Shown: positions 23,001 to 30,440 of the stretch, piece by piece
How positions within the stretch are numbered: the first letter of the stretch is position 1
Layout: each line of letters begins with the position of its first letter
IMG/VR virus record: IMGVR_UViG_3300032893_003200
Span: 1 to 38,342 of that record
Source of the DNA: a virus
Reading direction: 5' to 3' (one strand)
DNA: 38,342 nucleotides
The notes under the pieces: model-generated
Told to the model about the DNA's origin: nothing
What the model saw: only the letters and a program-made list of their open reading frames with translations
Databases searched by the model: none
Translations under genes and position numbers: made by a program

Positions 23001-23705
23001 TCAGTTCACTCCCAGCGTCAGCAGCCCGGTCTGCGTGCCCTGCGGGGGATAGATTTCGACCGCCGTCGTAACCCAGCTCGAACTAACATTTGTCGTCGTG
23101 ATGGTCAGCACACTTGAGCCGATGGTGGTGCCGGTGTTGTCGATCAGTGCGACCGCATTGGAGTTGCCGCCCCCTCCGGCCTGACTCTGGCGCAGATTCC
23201 CGGTCGTCGACGAGTATGAGGTCACGTTCGCCCCCATCGAGTAACCATTCACAACCAAGCTGTTTGTTTTCGTGGTCGTGTAGGTGTAGGTGGGGTTGGT
23301 TGAAGAGCTGCTGAAAATAGAACTGGTGCCGACAAATCCCGCTTGCCCCGAGTACTCTTCGCACGCAATAGAGGCCTTGCGTGAAGTAGTCCATGAAAAA
23401 TGATAGGTACTGGCCCCACTGACCACGGTTCCGTATGCGATGGAAAAATTGACGCTGGTGACGGTGGTCGAGATGGAAAGCGCATTCGAGTTGTTGTCGG
23501 CGGCGGTGATGTTTGAAACGCCTCCAGCGGTGACCAGCGCGCAGACCATCGCGTTCCCTGCGGTCGGAGAAAAACTGCTGCTAGCCACGGTTGTGGCCAG
23601 CGACGCGCCGGTCGTGCCTGTCGCGCCTCCCACGGGAGCGATCGCGCCCCAGGCCACGCTCGTCAGCGCAACAAACAGGCAAAGTTTGAGCAGAATCTTG
23701 CGCAT
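23001..23705 (-). CDS. Signal-peptide-bearing beta-rich protein (234 aa)
   Basis: ATG at 23705 was chosen because a longer frame would only add unlikely sequence overlapping the next gene. Residues 1-20 (KILLKLCLFVALTSVAWG) are a Sec signal; cleavage may be after WG or AIA. The mature protein is a Ser/Thr/Asn/Gly-rich beta sandwich. FSPTAGNAMVCALVTAGG, YHFSWTTSRKASIACEEYSG and a C-terminal WVTTAVEIYP strand resemble phage adhesion or host surface jelly rolls of a kind common in Acidobacteria and their viruses. Two mature cysteines could pair. It lies in a run of four export-type genes between terL and portal. Confidence 0.7.
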   Translation of the reverse strand: MRKILLKLCLFVALTSVAWGAIAPVGGATGTTGASLATTVASSSFSPTAGNAMVCALVTAGGVSNITAADNNSNALSISTTVTSVNFSIAYGTVVSGASTYHFSWTTSRKASIACEEYSGQAGFVGTSSIFSSSSTNPTYTYTTTKTNSLVVNGYSMGANVTSYSSTTGNLRQSQAGGGGNSNAVALIDNTGTTIGSSVLTITTTNVSSSWVTTAVEIYPPQGTQTGLLTLGVN

Positions 23706-23710
23706 CTTCG

Positions 23711-24346
23711 TCAGTTGCAGCCCGTCACATCGCACTGCTTCCCGGTGAAGCCGCCGGGCGCGAGTTGCTGCAGCTGGTAGCTGAACTGCAGCGCCTGGAA
23801 GAACTGCTGGATGGTGGCCGCGGTGGAAGAATTCGAGAAGGCGTGCGTCTGTTCGTACTCGACCCACGTGCCGGCCGCGATCGCCGCGTTTACCTGCGTC
23901 TGCAGCGCGCCCGAAAACTGACCGGAGCAGTTCGAGGTCGCGCCCGAGATCGGAATGCCGCTGGTCACAAATACAAACAGGCAAGCCGAAACGTTCAGCT
24001 GTCCGAAGCTCGGCGTCGAGCCCTTCACCATGAACACCGGAGCGGGCTGCGAGGTGCCGCACGATGAAGAACAGTTCGCCATCGTGGCCGAGACCACGGT
24101 GTAGGTGGTCGACGTCGGAACGGTGGAGGCGGCGCCGCAGATGTTGTCGGCCGAGACCGACGAGCTCAGGATGCAGAAGCCGGGATCGTTCAGCGGGATC
24201 GAGTGCGCCGAAGCCGTGGTCACGGTGCAGGTGCCAGCCGAACAGGTCACGGAAGAAATGGTGACCGGCGTGGCCAGCGTGGCGTGCGCCGGCAAAGACA
24301 CGATTGCCGATAAAAACAGAAGCAAAAGCAGGACGCGCTTAGTCAT
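23711..24346 (-). CDS. Signal-peptide-bearing Cys-rich protein (211 aa)
   Basis: GGAG nine bases before ATG 24346 decides the start over the in-frame ATG at 24361. Residues 1-21 (TKRVLLLLLFLSAIVSLP, then AHA) are a strong Sec signal, cut before TLATP. The first mature part (VTISSVTCSAGTCTVTTASA) with AHSIPLNDPGFCILSS looks like an adhesin-type beta domain. Ten cysteines occur in the mature region, many in C-x2-4-C pairs, including KQCDVTGC near the end. This is unusual for a phage cytoplasmic protein and fits oxidative folding outside the cytoplasm. The C-terminal third is helical (ATIQQFFQALQFSYQLQQLA). Family unknown. Confidence 0.72.
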   Translation of the reverse strand: MTKRVLLLLLFLSAIVSLPAHATLATPVTISSVTCSAGTCTVTTASAHSIPLNDPGFCILSSSVSADNICGAASTVPTSTTYTVVSATMANCSSSCGTSQPAPVFMVKGSTPSFGQLNVSACLFVFVTSGIPISGATSNCSGQFSGALQTQVNAAIAAGTWVEYEQTHAFSNSSTAATIQQFFQALQFSYQLQQLAPGGFTGKQCDVTGCN

Positions 24347-25376
24347 AGCGAATTTCTCCAAAGACGCCCGCGGCGGCGTTGGTGTTGTCGGTCGAGGTCG
24401 AGCCGCCCGTGATGCAATAGCCGATGCCGGTCGAGTAGTTCACCGGGTAGGTCTGGTTCGAGACGATGCCGCCCACCAGGCCGGAAGCTGCGCCAGGCGG
24501 AACCGGGATCGAGCGGATGAAGCCGGTCGCGGAGGAGCAGGTGGGCGCGGACGCTGTGTTATAGAGGCGCAGGTAGTACACCGTTGTCGTCGTGTTGTAG
24601 ACGTCGAAGCCGTAAAGATTTCCCGCCGAGCCCTTGCACGAGGTCGCGTTGGTCGAAGCCGTCGACAGGATGTTGCAGGCCGAAAGCGCGGTCGCCGATG
24701 TCGCGCCCGGCGTGGGCGTGGTCAGCCAGGGCGTGGTATTCGCCGTGTTCCCCGGCTGCACCGTCCACGTGCCGGATTGAGAGACGGCCGGCGTGTTGGT
24801 GATGAAGGCATTGACGCCTGGCACCTTCACTGCGCCCGGCGAGGTGCCATAGTTCGCCATGGCCCCTAAAACGACCCCGCCCAGCGATTCCAGGTCGATT
24901 TGGGCCGCGAAAACGCTCCCGGTGGGGTTGACGCCCGTCCACGCCTGCTGGTTTCCAGCGACGTTCAGCCCGGCCAGGCAGGCCTGCGCCGGCACCGCGG
25001 CGCCGGTGTTCGAGGCGCAGGGGTTGGTGGCGGAAATCGAGCCCGTGATGGGCAGGGGATTTGTGGCCGAGACTGCGGTCCACTTGAATGTGGAGGTGTT
25101 GTAGTAGTAAACGCCCGCCGATGCCGGCCCGGACTGCCCGTGAGCGTGTTCGACCACCAGCAGGAGCAAAAGCAACAGCGCGATCACGGCGAGCAGGATC
25201 CGGCTCATGGGATCGTGGCGGTGATTGACGTGCACGATGGTGGGCGGATGCAGCGGCGCGGACTCAGGTTCGTTTTTGATGGTGTTTTCCGGCGCCTCTT
25301 TGGCTGTTTCGGTCCGAACTGGCGCCTGAACCATCGTCTCGCAGTGGTTTCGGGCACGGATGTGAAACGGAGGCAT
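24339..25376 (-). CDS. Membrane-anchored or secreted fibre-like protein (345 aa; 289 aa from internal start)
   Basis: ATG at 25376 follows the previous stop immediately. This gives a 56-residue hydrophilic lead, then a very hydrophobic run (ILLAVIALLLLLLLVV) at about 60-75. An in-frame ATG at 25208 would remove the lead and leave a classical Sec signal ending AHG before QSGPA. No ribosome-binding site decides between them. From the long start, the product would be a type II membrane protein. The mature part is Thr/Ser/Asn-rich beta structure with six cysteines (NPC, QAC, SAC, TSC, PTC, GYC). The phrases WTAVSATNPLPITG and YYLRLYNTASAPTCSS resemble host-range or decoration proteins. It heads the run of export-type genes. 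Confidence 0.68.
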   Translation of the reverse strand: MPPFHIRARNHCETMVQAPVRTETAKEAPENTIKNEPESAPLHPPTIVHVNHRHDPMSRILLAVIALLLLLLLVVEHAHGQSGPASAGVYYYNTSTFKWTAVSATNPLPITGSISATNPCASNTGAAVPAQACLAGLNVAGNQQAWTGVNPTGSVFAAQIDLESLGGVVLGAMANYGTSPGAVKVPGVNAFITNTPAVSQSGTWTVQPGNTANTTPWLTTPTPGATSATALSACNILSTASTNATSCKGSAGNLYGFDVYNTTTTVYYLRLYNTASAPTCSSATGFIRSIPVPPGAASGLVGGIVSNQTYPVNYSTGIGYCITGGSTSTDNTNAAAGVFGEIRYD

Positions 25377-25697
25377 TTAGTTCAGGCTTTCGACGATGAT
25401 CGTGAGCGCACCCGAGGTCGACTTCAGCGCGCACACCGGCGGGCAGTTCTGCGGAAAGCGAAAGCCGCCTTCCTTCTGCGGCGTGCCGATCGGAAAATAC
25501 TGCCCCGCGGCCACCGTCACCTCGGACGCGCTGTTTGAGGGATCGGAGCGCAACAGGATGTCGGTCCCGGTGTCGTTGTAGACGATCACCTCGTTGCAGT
25601 TGATCGGCAGCACGGCCAGGCCTTTTACGTCGGTGAATCCGGTGTCGACGATGGCCAGCGTGCGGATGGCGAAGCGCGATTCGTAAGGTGGCGTCAT
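25377..25697 (-). CDS. Small beta-rich structural-type protein (106 aa)
   Basis: ATG overlaps the upstream stop as ATGA. The 106 residues look like one beta sandwich: LAVLPINCNEVIVYNDTGTD, ILLRSDPSNSASEVTVAAGQ and FPIGTPQKEGGFRFP. This pattern of short strands with a glycine-framed sugar- or metal-binding-like loop is common in small phage decoration proteins. There is no signal peptide, and the two cysteines (PINC, PPVC) differ from the export-type genes' pattern. It lies between a zinc-knuckle gene and the membrane-anchored fibre-like gene. Confidence 0.65.
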   Translation of the reverse strand: MTPPYESRFAIRTLAIVDTGFTDVKGLAVLPINCNEVIVYNDTGTDILLRSDPSNSASEVTVAAGQYFPIGTPQKEGGFRFPQNCPPVCALKSTSGALTIIVESLN

Positions 25698-25888
25698 GAT
25701 TTCCCGGGCCAGCGCTCACACCAGCCGTTCAGATAAATCGGGGATCGCACCGTCTTGCAGCGGATCCCGTCGGTCGACTCAATCAGCGACCGGCAATTGG
25801 CGCAGTAGTGGCCGGCGTGCTCGGAAGGCCGCTCGTAGCGGACTTCTGTGTGCGTAGCCTTGTCCTTCGCAGCGAGCTCGCCGGCCAT
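25694..25888 (-). CDS. Small Cys-knuckle protein (64 aa)
   Basis: C29-x2-C32, C44 and C57 in a compact end (CANCRSLI, IRC, WCERW) suggest a zinc- or iron-binding fold. The first 27 residues are charged and disordered. Its stop overlaps the next start as ATGA. Family unknown, though small proteins with HYCxNCxxxI then C and WCERW recur in phages. Confidence 0.65.
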   Translation of the reverse strand: MAGELAAKDKATHTEVRYERPSEHAGHYCANCRSLIESTDGIRCKTVRSPIYLNGWCERWPGKS

Positions 25889-25892
25889 GGGG

Positions 25893-26918
25893 TTATGTTG
25901 CGACGATCATCTTGCCGCCGGTGTTCACGCCGGCCACTCCGCCCATGTACGTCAAGGCCTTCGTGGTAGCGTCGCCCACCGCGGTCGCGATCCAGTTGCA
26001 GCGGGAATCGAGCAGCGCGATGCCGCCCGTGGCCGCGGCCAGCTTGAGCAGCTCGGCCAGGATGGTCGACCCCGAGCCGAGCGCGTTCATGAAGATGCAG
26101 TTGCGGAACAGCACGAAGCGATCCATCGCCGCCGCAGCTGCGGTCAGCAGGATGTGCTGCAGGCCGTCCGAGGAGTAGATGGGGAACATGCAATCTTCGA
26201 AGATGTTGCGCGCGGCGCCGCCCGAGATCTCGACCGAGGCGTTGGCGTTCGTGCGCGTCACCGTGTCGAGCCCGATGTTGCAGTGACGGAAGTAGTTCTC
26301 GCCGCCCGAGAGCAGCAGGTTGCGCGAGCCGGCATCGGTGGCCGAGGTGGCATCGCCCATGCCTTCGACGTCGCAGTTGACGAAGGCGTTGCGCTGTCCG
26401 GAAACCGTGAGGCAGATGGCAGCCGCGATTCCGGTCTGCCCTGCGCCGGCGCCCTGGAACCAGCTCAGGTTCGAGAACAGGCAGCCGTTTCCGGAAACGA
26501 TGAAGAAGTTTGCCGTGATGGTCAGGCCTGCGGTTGTCGGGTTGGCGATGCGCGCGCGCTGAGACACAGCCGAAGGCGCGCAAATGCCGAACAGGTGCGC
26601 GGCGTTCTTTGCCCACGTGAACGTGGTGATGCGCGCGGATCCGGATGCGGCACCGTTGCCGATCAGCACCAGGACGTCGTTGTAGCCAGAGCGCAGAAGC
26701 GCGTAGCCGGCGGCGAGCGTGGCCACCGGTCCCTGGCCGGGCACACCGACGGAGGCGGGGAGCTGGCCGTTGTTGGTATCGAGACCGTTGACCGGATCGC
26801 AGTAGTAGATCTTGCCGGTTGTGCCGAAGCCGGCGTTCGCGATCGCTTGCTGAATCAGCTGCGCGGTTTGCAGAGTGAAGGCACCCAGCTGCGTGATGCC
26901 CATCGGTGTGGTGCTCAT
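25893..26918 (-). CDS. Parallel beta-helix structural/fibre protein (341 aa)
   Basis: No signal peptide. The first 60 residues include a helical part (LGAFTLQTAQLIQQAIANAG) followed by IYYCDPVNGLDTNNGQLPAS, a common entry to phage right-handed beta-helices. From about 110 the sequence reads as stacked rungs of alternating strands and small turns: LFGICAPSAVSQRARI, FFIVSGNGCLFSNLSWFQG, NAFVNCDVEGMG, NYFRHCNIGLD, NIFEDCMFPIY and VLFRNCIFMNAL. Cys/Asn stacks (NC, HC, DC, NC) recur at rung positions. Such folds occur in tailspikes and polysaccharide-active proteins, but no catalytic acids could be assigned. Nine cysteines fit stacked beta-helix ladders, not disulfides. It lies between terL and the export-type genes. 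Confidence 0.78.
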   Translation of the reverse strand: MSTTPMGITQLGAFTLQTAQLIQQAIANAGFGTTGKIYYCDPVNGLDTNNGQLPASVGVPGQGPVATLAAGYALLRSGYNDVLVLIGNGAASGSARITTFTWAKNAAHLFGICAPSAVSQRARIANPTTAGLTITANFFIVSGNGCLFSNLSWFQGAGAGQTGIAAAICLTVSGQRNAFVNCDVEGMGDATSATDAGSRNLLLSGGENYFRHCNIGLDTVTRTNANASVEISGGAARNIFEDCMFPIYSSDGLQHILLTAAAAAMDRFVLFRNCIFMNALGSGSTILAELLKLAAATGGIALLDSRCNWIATAVGDATTKALTYMGGVAGVNTGGKMIVAT

Positions 26919-26982
26919 GGTCGTTTCCTTGTGTTGCCCGGGCTCTGAGGGTGAGACGGTAGATTCCGCTGCACCTGGTTCA

Positions 26983-27192
26983 TTAAGCCCGTTTACCTAA
27001 AATCCGGTTGGCTTTGGCGTCGATGCGCTTTTTCTGTGCTCGTGTGATGTTGCCGACGTGCAGCGCGTGCGATGCGCCGCTTTTCGCGAGCCGAGCGTGA
27101 TTTTTATCTGGCATAGGGTACTCGCGAGTTTTGGGCAGTCCGAAGACGCGATCGGCGAGCGCGTTGCGCGAGCTTGCTTTCAGTTTCGCCAT
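26983..27192 (-). CDS. Small basic phage protein of the NALxDxxF/YPxPDKxHAR type (69 aa)
   Basis: The sequence has SRNALADRVFGLP, REYPMPDKNHARLAKSGAS and NITRAQKKRIDAKANRILG. I recognise a family of short phage and bacterial proteins with a KxxxRNALPD start and a YPxPDxxHARxA block. It is strongly basic and helical at the end. Function is unknown; nucleic-acid contact is possible. It lies in the transcript after terL. Confidence 0.7.
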   Translation of the reverse strand: MAKLKASSRNALADRVFGLPKTREYPMPDKNHARLAKSGASHALHVGNITRAQKKRIDAKANRILGKRA

Positions 27193-27194
27193 GG

Positions 27195-27506
27195 CTAGAG
27201 CCTCATCCCCTGCAGGCGCTGCGCGAGGTAGTTTCCCGGCATTGGCATCTGCGGCATCGCCTGCTGGGGCATCTGCACCGGCATCTGCGGTTGCGCCGGC
27301 ATCATTTGCGGCTGGCCGTTGAAGCCCGCGAGGCGCGGCATCTGGCGCGATTGCACGATCGCCTTGAACTTGTCGATGAACGGCAGGTTTGCGATCGCAT
27401 TGTTCGAGAGGGGCTGCTGCTGCATCGGCTGCGGCTGTGGCTGAGCTGCTGCCGGCGGCGGCGTCATTCCCATGCGGGCGGCGAAGATATTCTGAACGGG
27501 CATCAT
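27195..27506 (-). CDS. Gln/Met/Pro-rich low-complexity protein (103 aa)
   Basis: Composition is dominated by Gln, Met and Pro, with repeats such as QPQPQPMQQQ and PQMPVQMPQQ around a more ordered core (NAIANLPFIDKFKAIVQSRQ). No domain is recognised. It may be a disordered packaging or virion-linked protein following terL. Gln/Pro repeats of this sort can be sites of slippage, so the length may vary. Confidence 0.6.
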   Translation of the reverse strand: MMPVQNIFAARMGMTPPPAAAQPQPQPMQQQPLSNNAIANLPFIDKFKAIVQSRQMPRLAGFNGQPQMMPAQPQMPVQMPQQAMPQMPMPGNYLAQRLQGMRL

Positions 27507-27513
27507 AGGCGTC

Positions 27514-29037
27514 TCAGTTCCATGCAGATTTGCGCGCCGGCCGCGGGCGAGCTGCGTCCGGTTTCCGCGGCGCCACCGGCACCGCGAACGTCAAGGCCAG
27601 CGCATCGGCGTCGTCGGGCGAAGAGGAATCTCCGCCCAGCTTGGCGAGGCGCTTTTTCATCACGTCCTTGGACTCGAGTTTGATGCGCTGCTTGATATCC
27701 GACACCAGCATCGGCTTCGCCAGGTCCGCGGCCAGGCCGGGATCGGTATCGATGGCGCCGCCTTCGCGCAGCCAGTCGCGCATCTTGGCCCACATCTCGT
27801 CGCGGCGATAGGCGTAATGGATGGAATCGATCGCGTCGTGGCCGAAGTTCACTTCCTGAATATTGGTGAAGCCGAGCGCGCGCACGCGGGCGACGACAGA
27901 GCCGGCGTTGCCGCCCACTCCGCTGCCGTCGACGAACATCATGGCCACGCGCGTGCCGTTGAAGCTCTGGCGCAGCACGTCGGCGATCTTGCCCGCCATC
28001 ACCGCCGGGTCGCGCGTGAATTCGCCTTTCACCTTCTGCGGCGGGATCGAGCGCGCGTCGTTGCCCTTGCGGAAGCGGATCACGTTGTCGTCGGAGCCGC
28101 CCCAGGCGAAGTCGACGCCGGCGATGAGTGGATCGTCGGGAAGCGATCGCGCCGGCGTGCGCTGTGCTTTGGAAATCACGCCGAGATCGATGAATTGCCC
28201 CGAGCCGCCTTTCGGGAACAGCCCGCGGGCCCGGACGCGGAAGTAATCCGCATCTTCGTCGCCATTGCACTCGGCCAGCCATGCTGCGATTTCTGTGGCA
28301 TCGTGGCCTTCGACGTCGCGCGAATCGATCACGCGCGGATTCCAGCGATCGCGCAGCGTGCCGAAGCAGGCCTCGTAGAACGGTCCTGTGTTCAGCGTGG
28401 GGTTGCCGATGATGATGAAGATGCGCTCGGTGTCGGCATCGGTGAGCGCGCCGTTCGCGACGCGGAAGATCTCCTGCGGGATCGGGCTTGCTTCCTCGAA
28501 GCCGAACAGCATGCGCCGGCCGGCGTTGTGCTTGCCGGCGAAGGCCTGCGAGTTTTCTTCCGACCAGGGCACGAAGTCGAGCCGCCAGGTGTTCTCATGC
28601 CGCGAGTCGTTGGCCTTGATGGCCGAGGTCTGGATGTTGAACCAGTGCGAGTTGATGGCCAGGCGGAACCAGCGCGCAAATTCGGGCGAGGTCGTCGTGG
28701 TCAGCTGGCGATCAGTGTTGGCCGTGATGCGCGCCATGGAGTCGAGAAACGTCGATTGCGCCCACCAGGCGATGAACGCCATCAGCGTGGTCTTGCCCGT
28801 GCCGTGCCCGGACGAGATCGCGCGCCGGTAAACGTCGTTGCCGCCATGCTCGCGCAGAAAAGCTCCCAGCCGATCGAGCTCCTCGCACTGCCACAGCCGC
28901 GGGCCTTTGAAGCGGGCCAGTTCGCCTTCGCCCCAGGGAAAGCCGAAAAGAACAGCGCCCAAGGGATCGTGACGGAATTCCGCCAGGCGTTCCCGGAGCT
29001 CCTGCTCGTGTGTGAGATCAGCGGCGATTGCGGACAC
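27514..29037 (-). CDS. terL: Terminase large subunit (packaging ATPase-nuclease)
   Basis: GTG at 29037 overlaps the small-subunit gene by 20 bases. The N-terminal ATPase has a Walker A SGHGTGKT (76-83), an adenine-type LWQ motif near 48-50, and a Walker B MLFGFEEA (176-183) with catalytic E181/E182. A C-motif region (IIIGNPTLNTG) is near 208-218. The C-terminal RNase H-like nuclease has AGVDFAWGGSDD (D309), a second acidic strand VAMMFVDGSG (D370) and a later DEMW at about 413. Length (507) is close to P22 gp2 (499). It cuts concatemeric DNA and drives it through the portal. P22-like phages usually use headful packaging. Confidence 0.93.
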   Translation of the reverse strand: MSAIAADLTHEQELRERLAEFRHDPLGAVLFGFPWGEGELARFKGPRLWQCEELDRLGAFLREHGGNDVYRRAISSGHGTGKTTLMAFIAWWAQSTFLDSMARITANTDRQLTTTTSPEFARWFRLAINSHWFNIQTSAIKANDSRHENTWRLDFVPWSEENSQAFAGKHNAGRRMLFGFEEASPIPQEIFRVANGALTDADTERIFIIIGNPTLNTGPFYEACFGTLRDRWNPRVIDSRDVEGHDATEIAAWLAECNGDEDADYFRVRARGLFPKGGSGQFIDLGVISKAQRTPARSLPDDPLIAGVDFAWGGSDDNVIRFRKGNDARSIPPQKVKGEFTRDPAVMAGKIADVLRQSFNGTRVAMMFVDGSGVGGNAGSVVARVRALGFTNIQEVNFGHDAIDSIHYAYRRDEMWAKMRDWLREGGAIDTDPGLAADLAKPMLVSDIKQRIKLESKDVMKKRLAKLGGDSSSPDDADALALTFAVPVAPRKPDAARPRPARKSAWN

Positions 29038-29476
29038 GTTGCTCGGCTTTCTCCATGGCCAGGCGCATGCCTTCGCCCAGGGTGAGCGTGGCGTTTACCT
29101 CGAGGGGTTTGTCGTGCAGATGGTTCACGGTATCGACGGGGCGGCCGTAGGCGCGATCTTCGAGGTAGCGCAACAGATTGACCAGCGGAATGATTGAAAA
29201 TTTTCCTTGGTAGTCGGGGCCATCGATCGCTCCTTGCTGCTCTGCATCATCGAAAACTTCCGCGCCGTTTTCATCGAGAGTTTTCTTTTTCCGAGGCTTC
29301 AGTTCGAGGAGCTGTCCATCCAGGCCGATGCCCAGACGTTTTTTCTCCAGTTCGATCATTGAGAGCCAGAGTCGTTCCGCTCTGGCTTGGGCGAGAACCT
29401 TCGAGGCGACGTTGGCGTTGGTCGGGCGTTCCTGCTTCTTCCGTCCGGCTCCGGGCCGGGCTCCTCCGCGTGGCAT
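29018..29476 (-). CDS. Terminase small subunit-like protein (152 aa)
   Basis: The N-terminus MPRGGARPGAGRKK is the basic, Gly/Pro-rich lead typical of terminase small subunits of this type, followed by a helical region with KVLAQARAERLWLSMIELEK. A linker with an acidic segment and the C-terminal IIPLVNLLRYLEDRAYGRP, as seen in such subunits, follow. It starts within TGATG at the stop of the endonuclease VII gene and overlaps terL. Small subunits bind the packaging start (pac) and recruit terL. No pac site was identified. Confidence 0.8.
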   Translation of the reverse strand: MPRGGARPGAGRKKQERPTNANVASKVLAQARAERLWLSMIELEKKRLGIGLDGQLLELKPRKKKTLDENGAEVFDDAEQQGAIDGPDYQGKFSIIPLVNLLRYLEDRAYGRPVDTVNHLHDKPLEVNATLTLGEGMRLAMEKAEQRVRNRR

Positions 29477-29835
29477 CAGGGTAAGAACTTATTGTGCTTC
29501 CGCAGATAGGCTGCGGCCTTTTCTAAGCGAATCGGATCGTCTTTGGCGAGGCCGAGAAGCTGGTTGCAGCGCGCGTGTAACAATCCCCGCACCTGCAACG
29601 TCATGTGATCGTGATCGACGACCCAGCCATCGGTGAGAAGTTCTGCACATACTGCGCAACGGCCTTCCTGCTCTTCCAGTTGCCGATGAAAGTCCCTCGG
29701 AGAAACTCCCCAGCGGGCTAGTCGCGCGGCAAGCCATGCAGTTGCAACTTGTTCTGATGTAAGGAATTGCTTTGGTTTTGATGGCCTGCCTATTTTCTTC
29801 CCAGGCCCGGCAATTCTGCGTCCGCCTCTCGGCAT
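29476..29835 (-). CDS. Endonuclease VII-like junction resolvase (HNH/His-Me finger, 119 aa)
   Basis: A basic, Pro-rich lead (MPRGGRRIAGPGKKIGRPSK) precedes the nuclease. In residues 55-105, EEQEGRCAVC gives C60 and C63, VVDHDHM gives the catalytic D74-H75-D76-H77, and RGLLHARCNQLLG gives C90 and N91. Family members normally have Cys-x2-Cys at the second knuckle (LLCxxCN); here the first is H87, giving a likely C-C-H-C zinc site. T4 endonuclease VII trims branched DNA, often before packaging. Its place at the front of the packaging genes fits. The start follows a terminator-like hairpin. Confidence 0.88.
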   Translation of the reverse strand: MPRGGRRIAGPGKKIGRPSKPKQFLTSEQVATAWLAARLARWGVSPRDFHRQLEEQEGRCAVCAELLTDGWVVDHDHMTLQVRGLLHARCNQLLGLAKDDPIRLEKAAAYLRKHNKFLP

Positions 29836-29869
29836 AAAAACCCCCGACCGGAACGTGCAGCCGGAGGGC
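29836..29869 (-). terminator. Terminator between integrase and packaging genes
   Basis: On the minus strand an imperfect GC-rich stem (CCC-T-CCGG paired with CCGG-TC-GGG) leads into TTTTT directly before the ATG of the endonuclease VII gene. It should stop transcription coming from the integrase side and so separate the late operon. A late promoter between 29870 and 29903 could not be confirmed. Confidence 0.55.
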
Positions 29870-29903
29870 CATATGGGCGGACTAAATCAATCCAATCAAA
29901 CCC

Positions 29904-30440
29904 CTAGATCGCAGCAAAAGCTTCACTCACGAGCCTTTCGGTGACGGCTTTCTTGGGGTGCAGATAAATTCCCAGCGATCCAAGTTCGACGTGACCGCTG
30001 CGATCCTGCAGTTGCTCAACATCCATCGTTTGAGCGAGATAGGTAAGCACGGAATGCTTCAGGGTGTGCGGATGGCAATACAGTTCCGGCAGACCCGCAG
30101 CTTCTCCGTAGGTGTGCATGCGGCGTTGAAACGTGCGCGCTGAGATCGGAAAGAGCCGTTGATTCCCGCGCGTATTTCGAACCAGATTCAATAGCGCCTG
30201 GCGCTCGTTCAGCAGCGGGTTTTTGTGCTCGAGCAGTTCGTCTTCGACGGGCCGCGATTTCTTCAGCCGCTTGACGACCAGCTTCGTGCCCACGATGTTT
30301 TCTGCTTTCAGCCCAACAGCTTCTGAGGCGCGCAGCGCGTGCACGAAGGTGACGCAAATCAGCAACCAGTCGCGCTCGCTGTGCTTTCTGGCTTCAGCCA
30401 GGAGCTTCAACATTTGGTCGATTTCAAAGCAGTGCGGCAT
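29904..30440 (-). CDS. Short tyrosine recombinase (integrase catalytic domain only)
   Basis: ATG at 30440 gives 178 residues; a TTG at 30452 would add four. The catalytic layout is present: R37 in HALRASE, K58/K60 in the beta-hairpin VVKRLKK, H125, H150 in SGH and Y159 in GIYLH. The second catalytic Arg, normally in HxLRH, is Lys here (H125-T-L-K128-H). The N-terminal core-binding and arm-binding domains of typical phage integrases (about 170 residues) are missing; FimB/FimE-type recombinases are similarly short. It should recombine a short site, either integrating the phage or inverting a segment. HxLKH occurs in some relatives, so activity cannot be excluded. Confidence 0.82.
   Translation of the reverse strand: MPHCFEIDQMLKLLAEARKHSERDWLLICVTFVHALRASEAVGLKAENIVGTKLVVKRLKKSRPVEDELLEHKNPLLNERQALLNLVRNTRGNQRLFPISARTFQRRMHTYGEAAGLPELYCHPHTLKHSVLTYLAQTMDVEQLQDRSGHVELGSLGIYLHPKKAVTERLVSEAFAAI

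Noticed and set aside
26983-27506. Repeat-containing diversity-generating (DGR) target
   Set aside because: The Gln/Met/Pro repeats are plain low complexity; no template repeat or reverse transcriptase is present in the window.
27817-29085. Plus-strand open frame opposite terL
   Set aside because: terL on the minus strand carries Walker and nuclease motifs; the opposite frame is Arg/Val/Ala-rich filler.
29836-29903. tRNA gene or attachment site next to the integrase
   Set aside because: The stem-loop has T-tail terminator form, not cloverleaf; no tRNA arms or CCA-adjacent repeat seen. An attP core could not be identified by eye.
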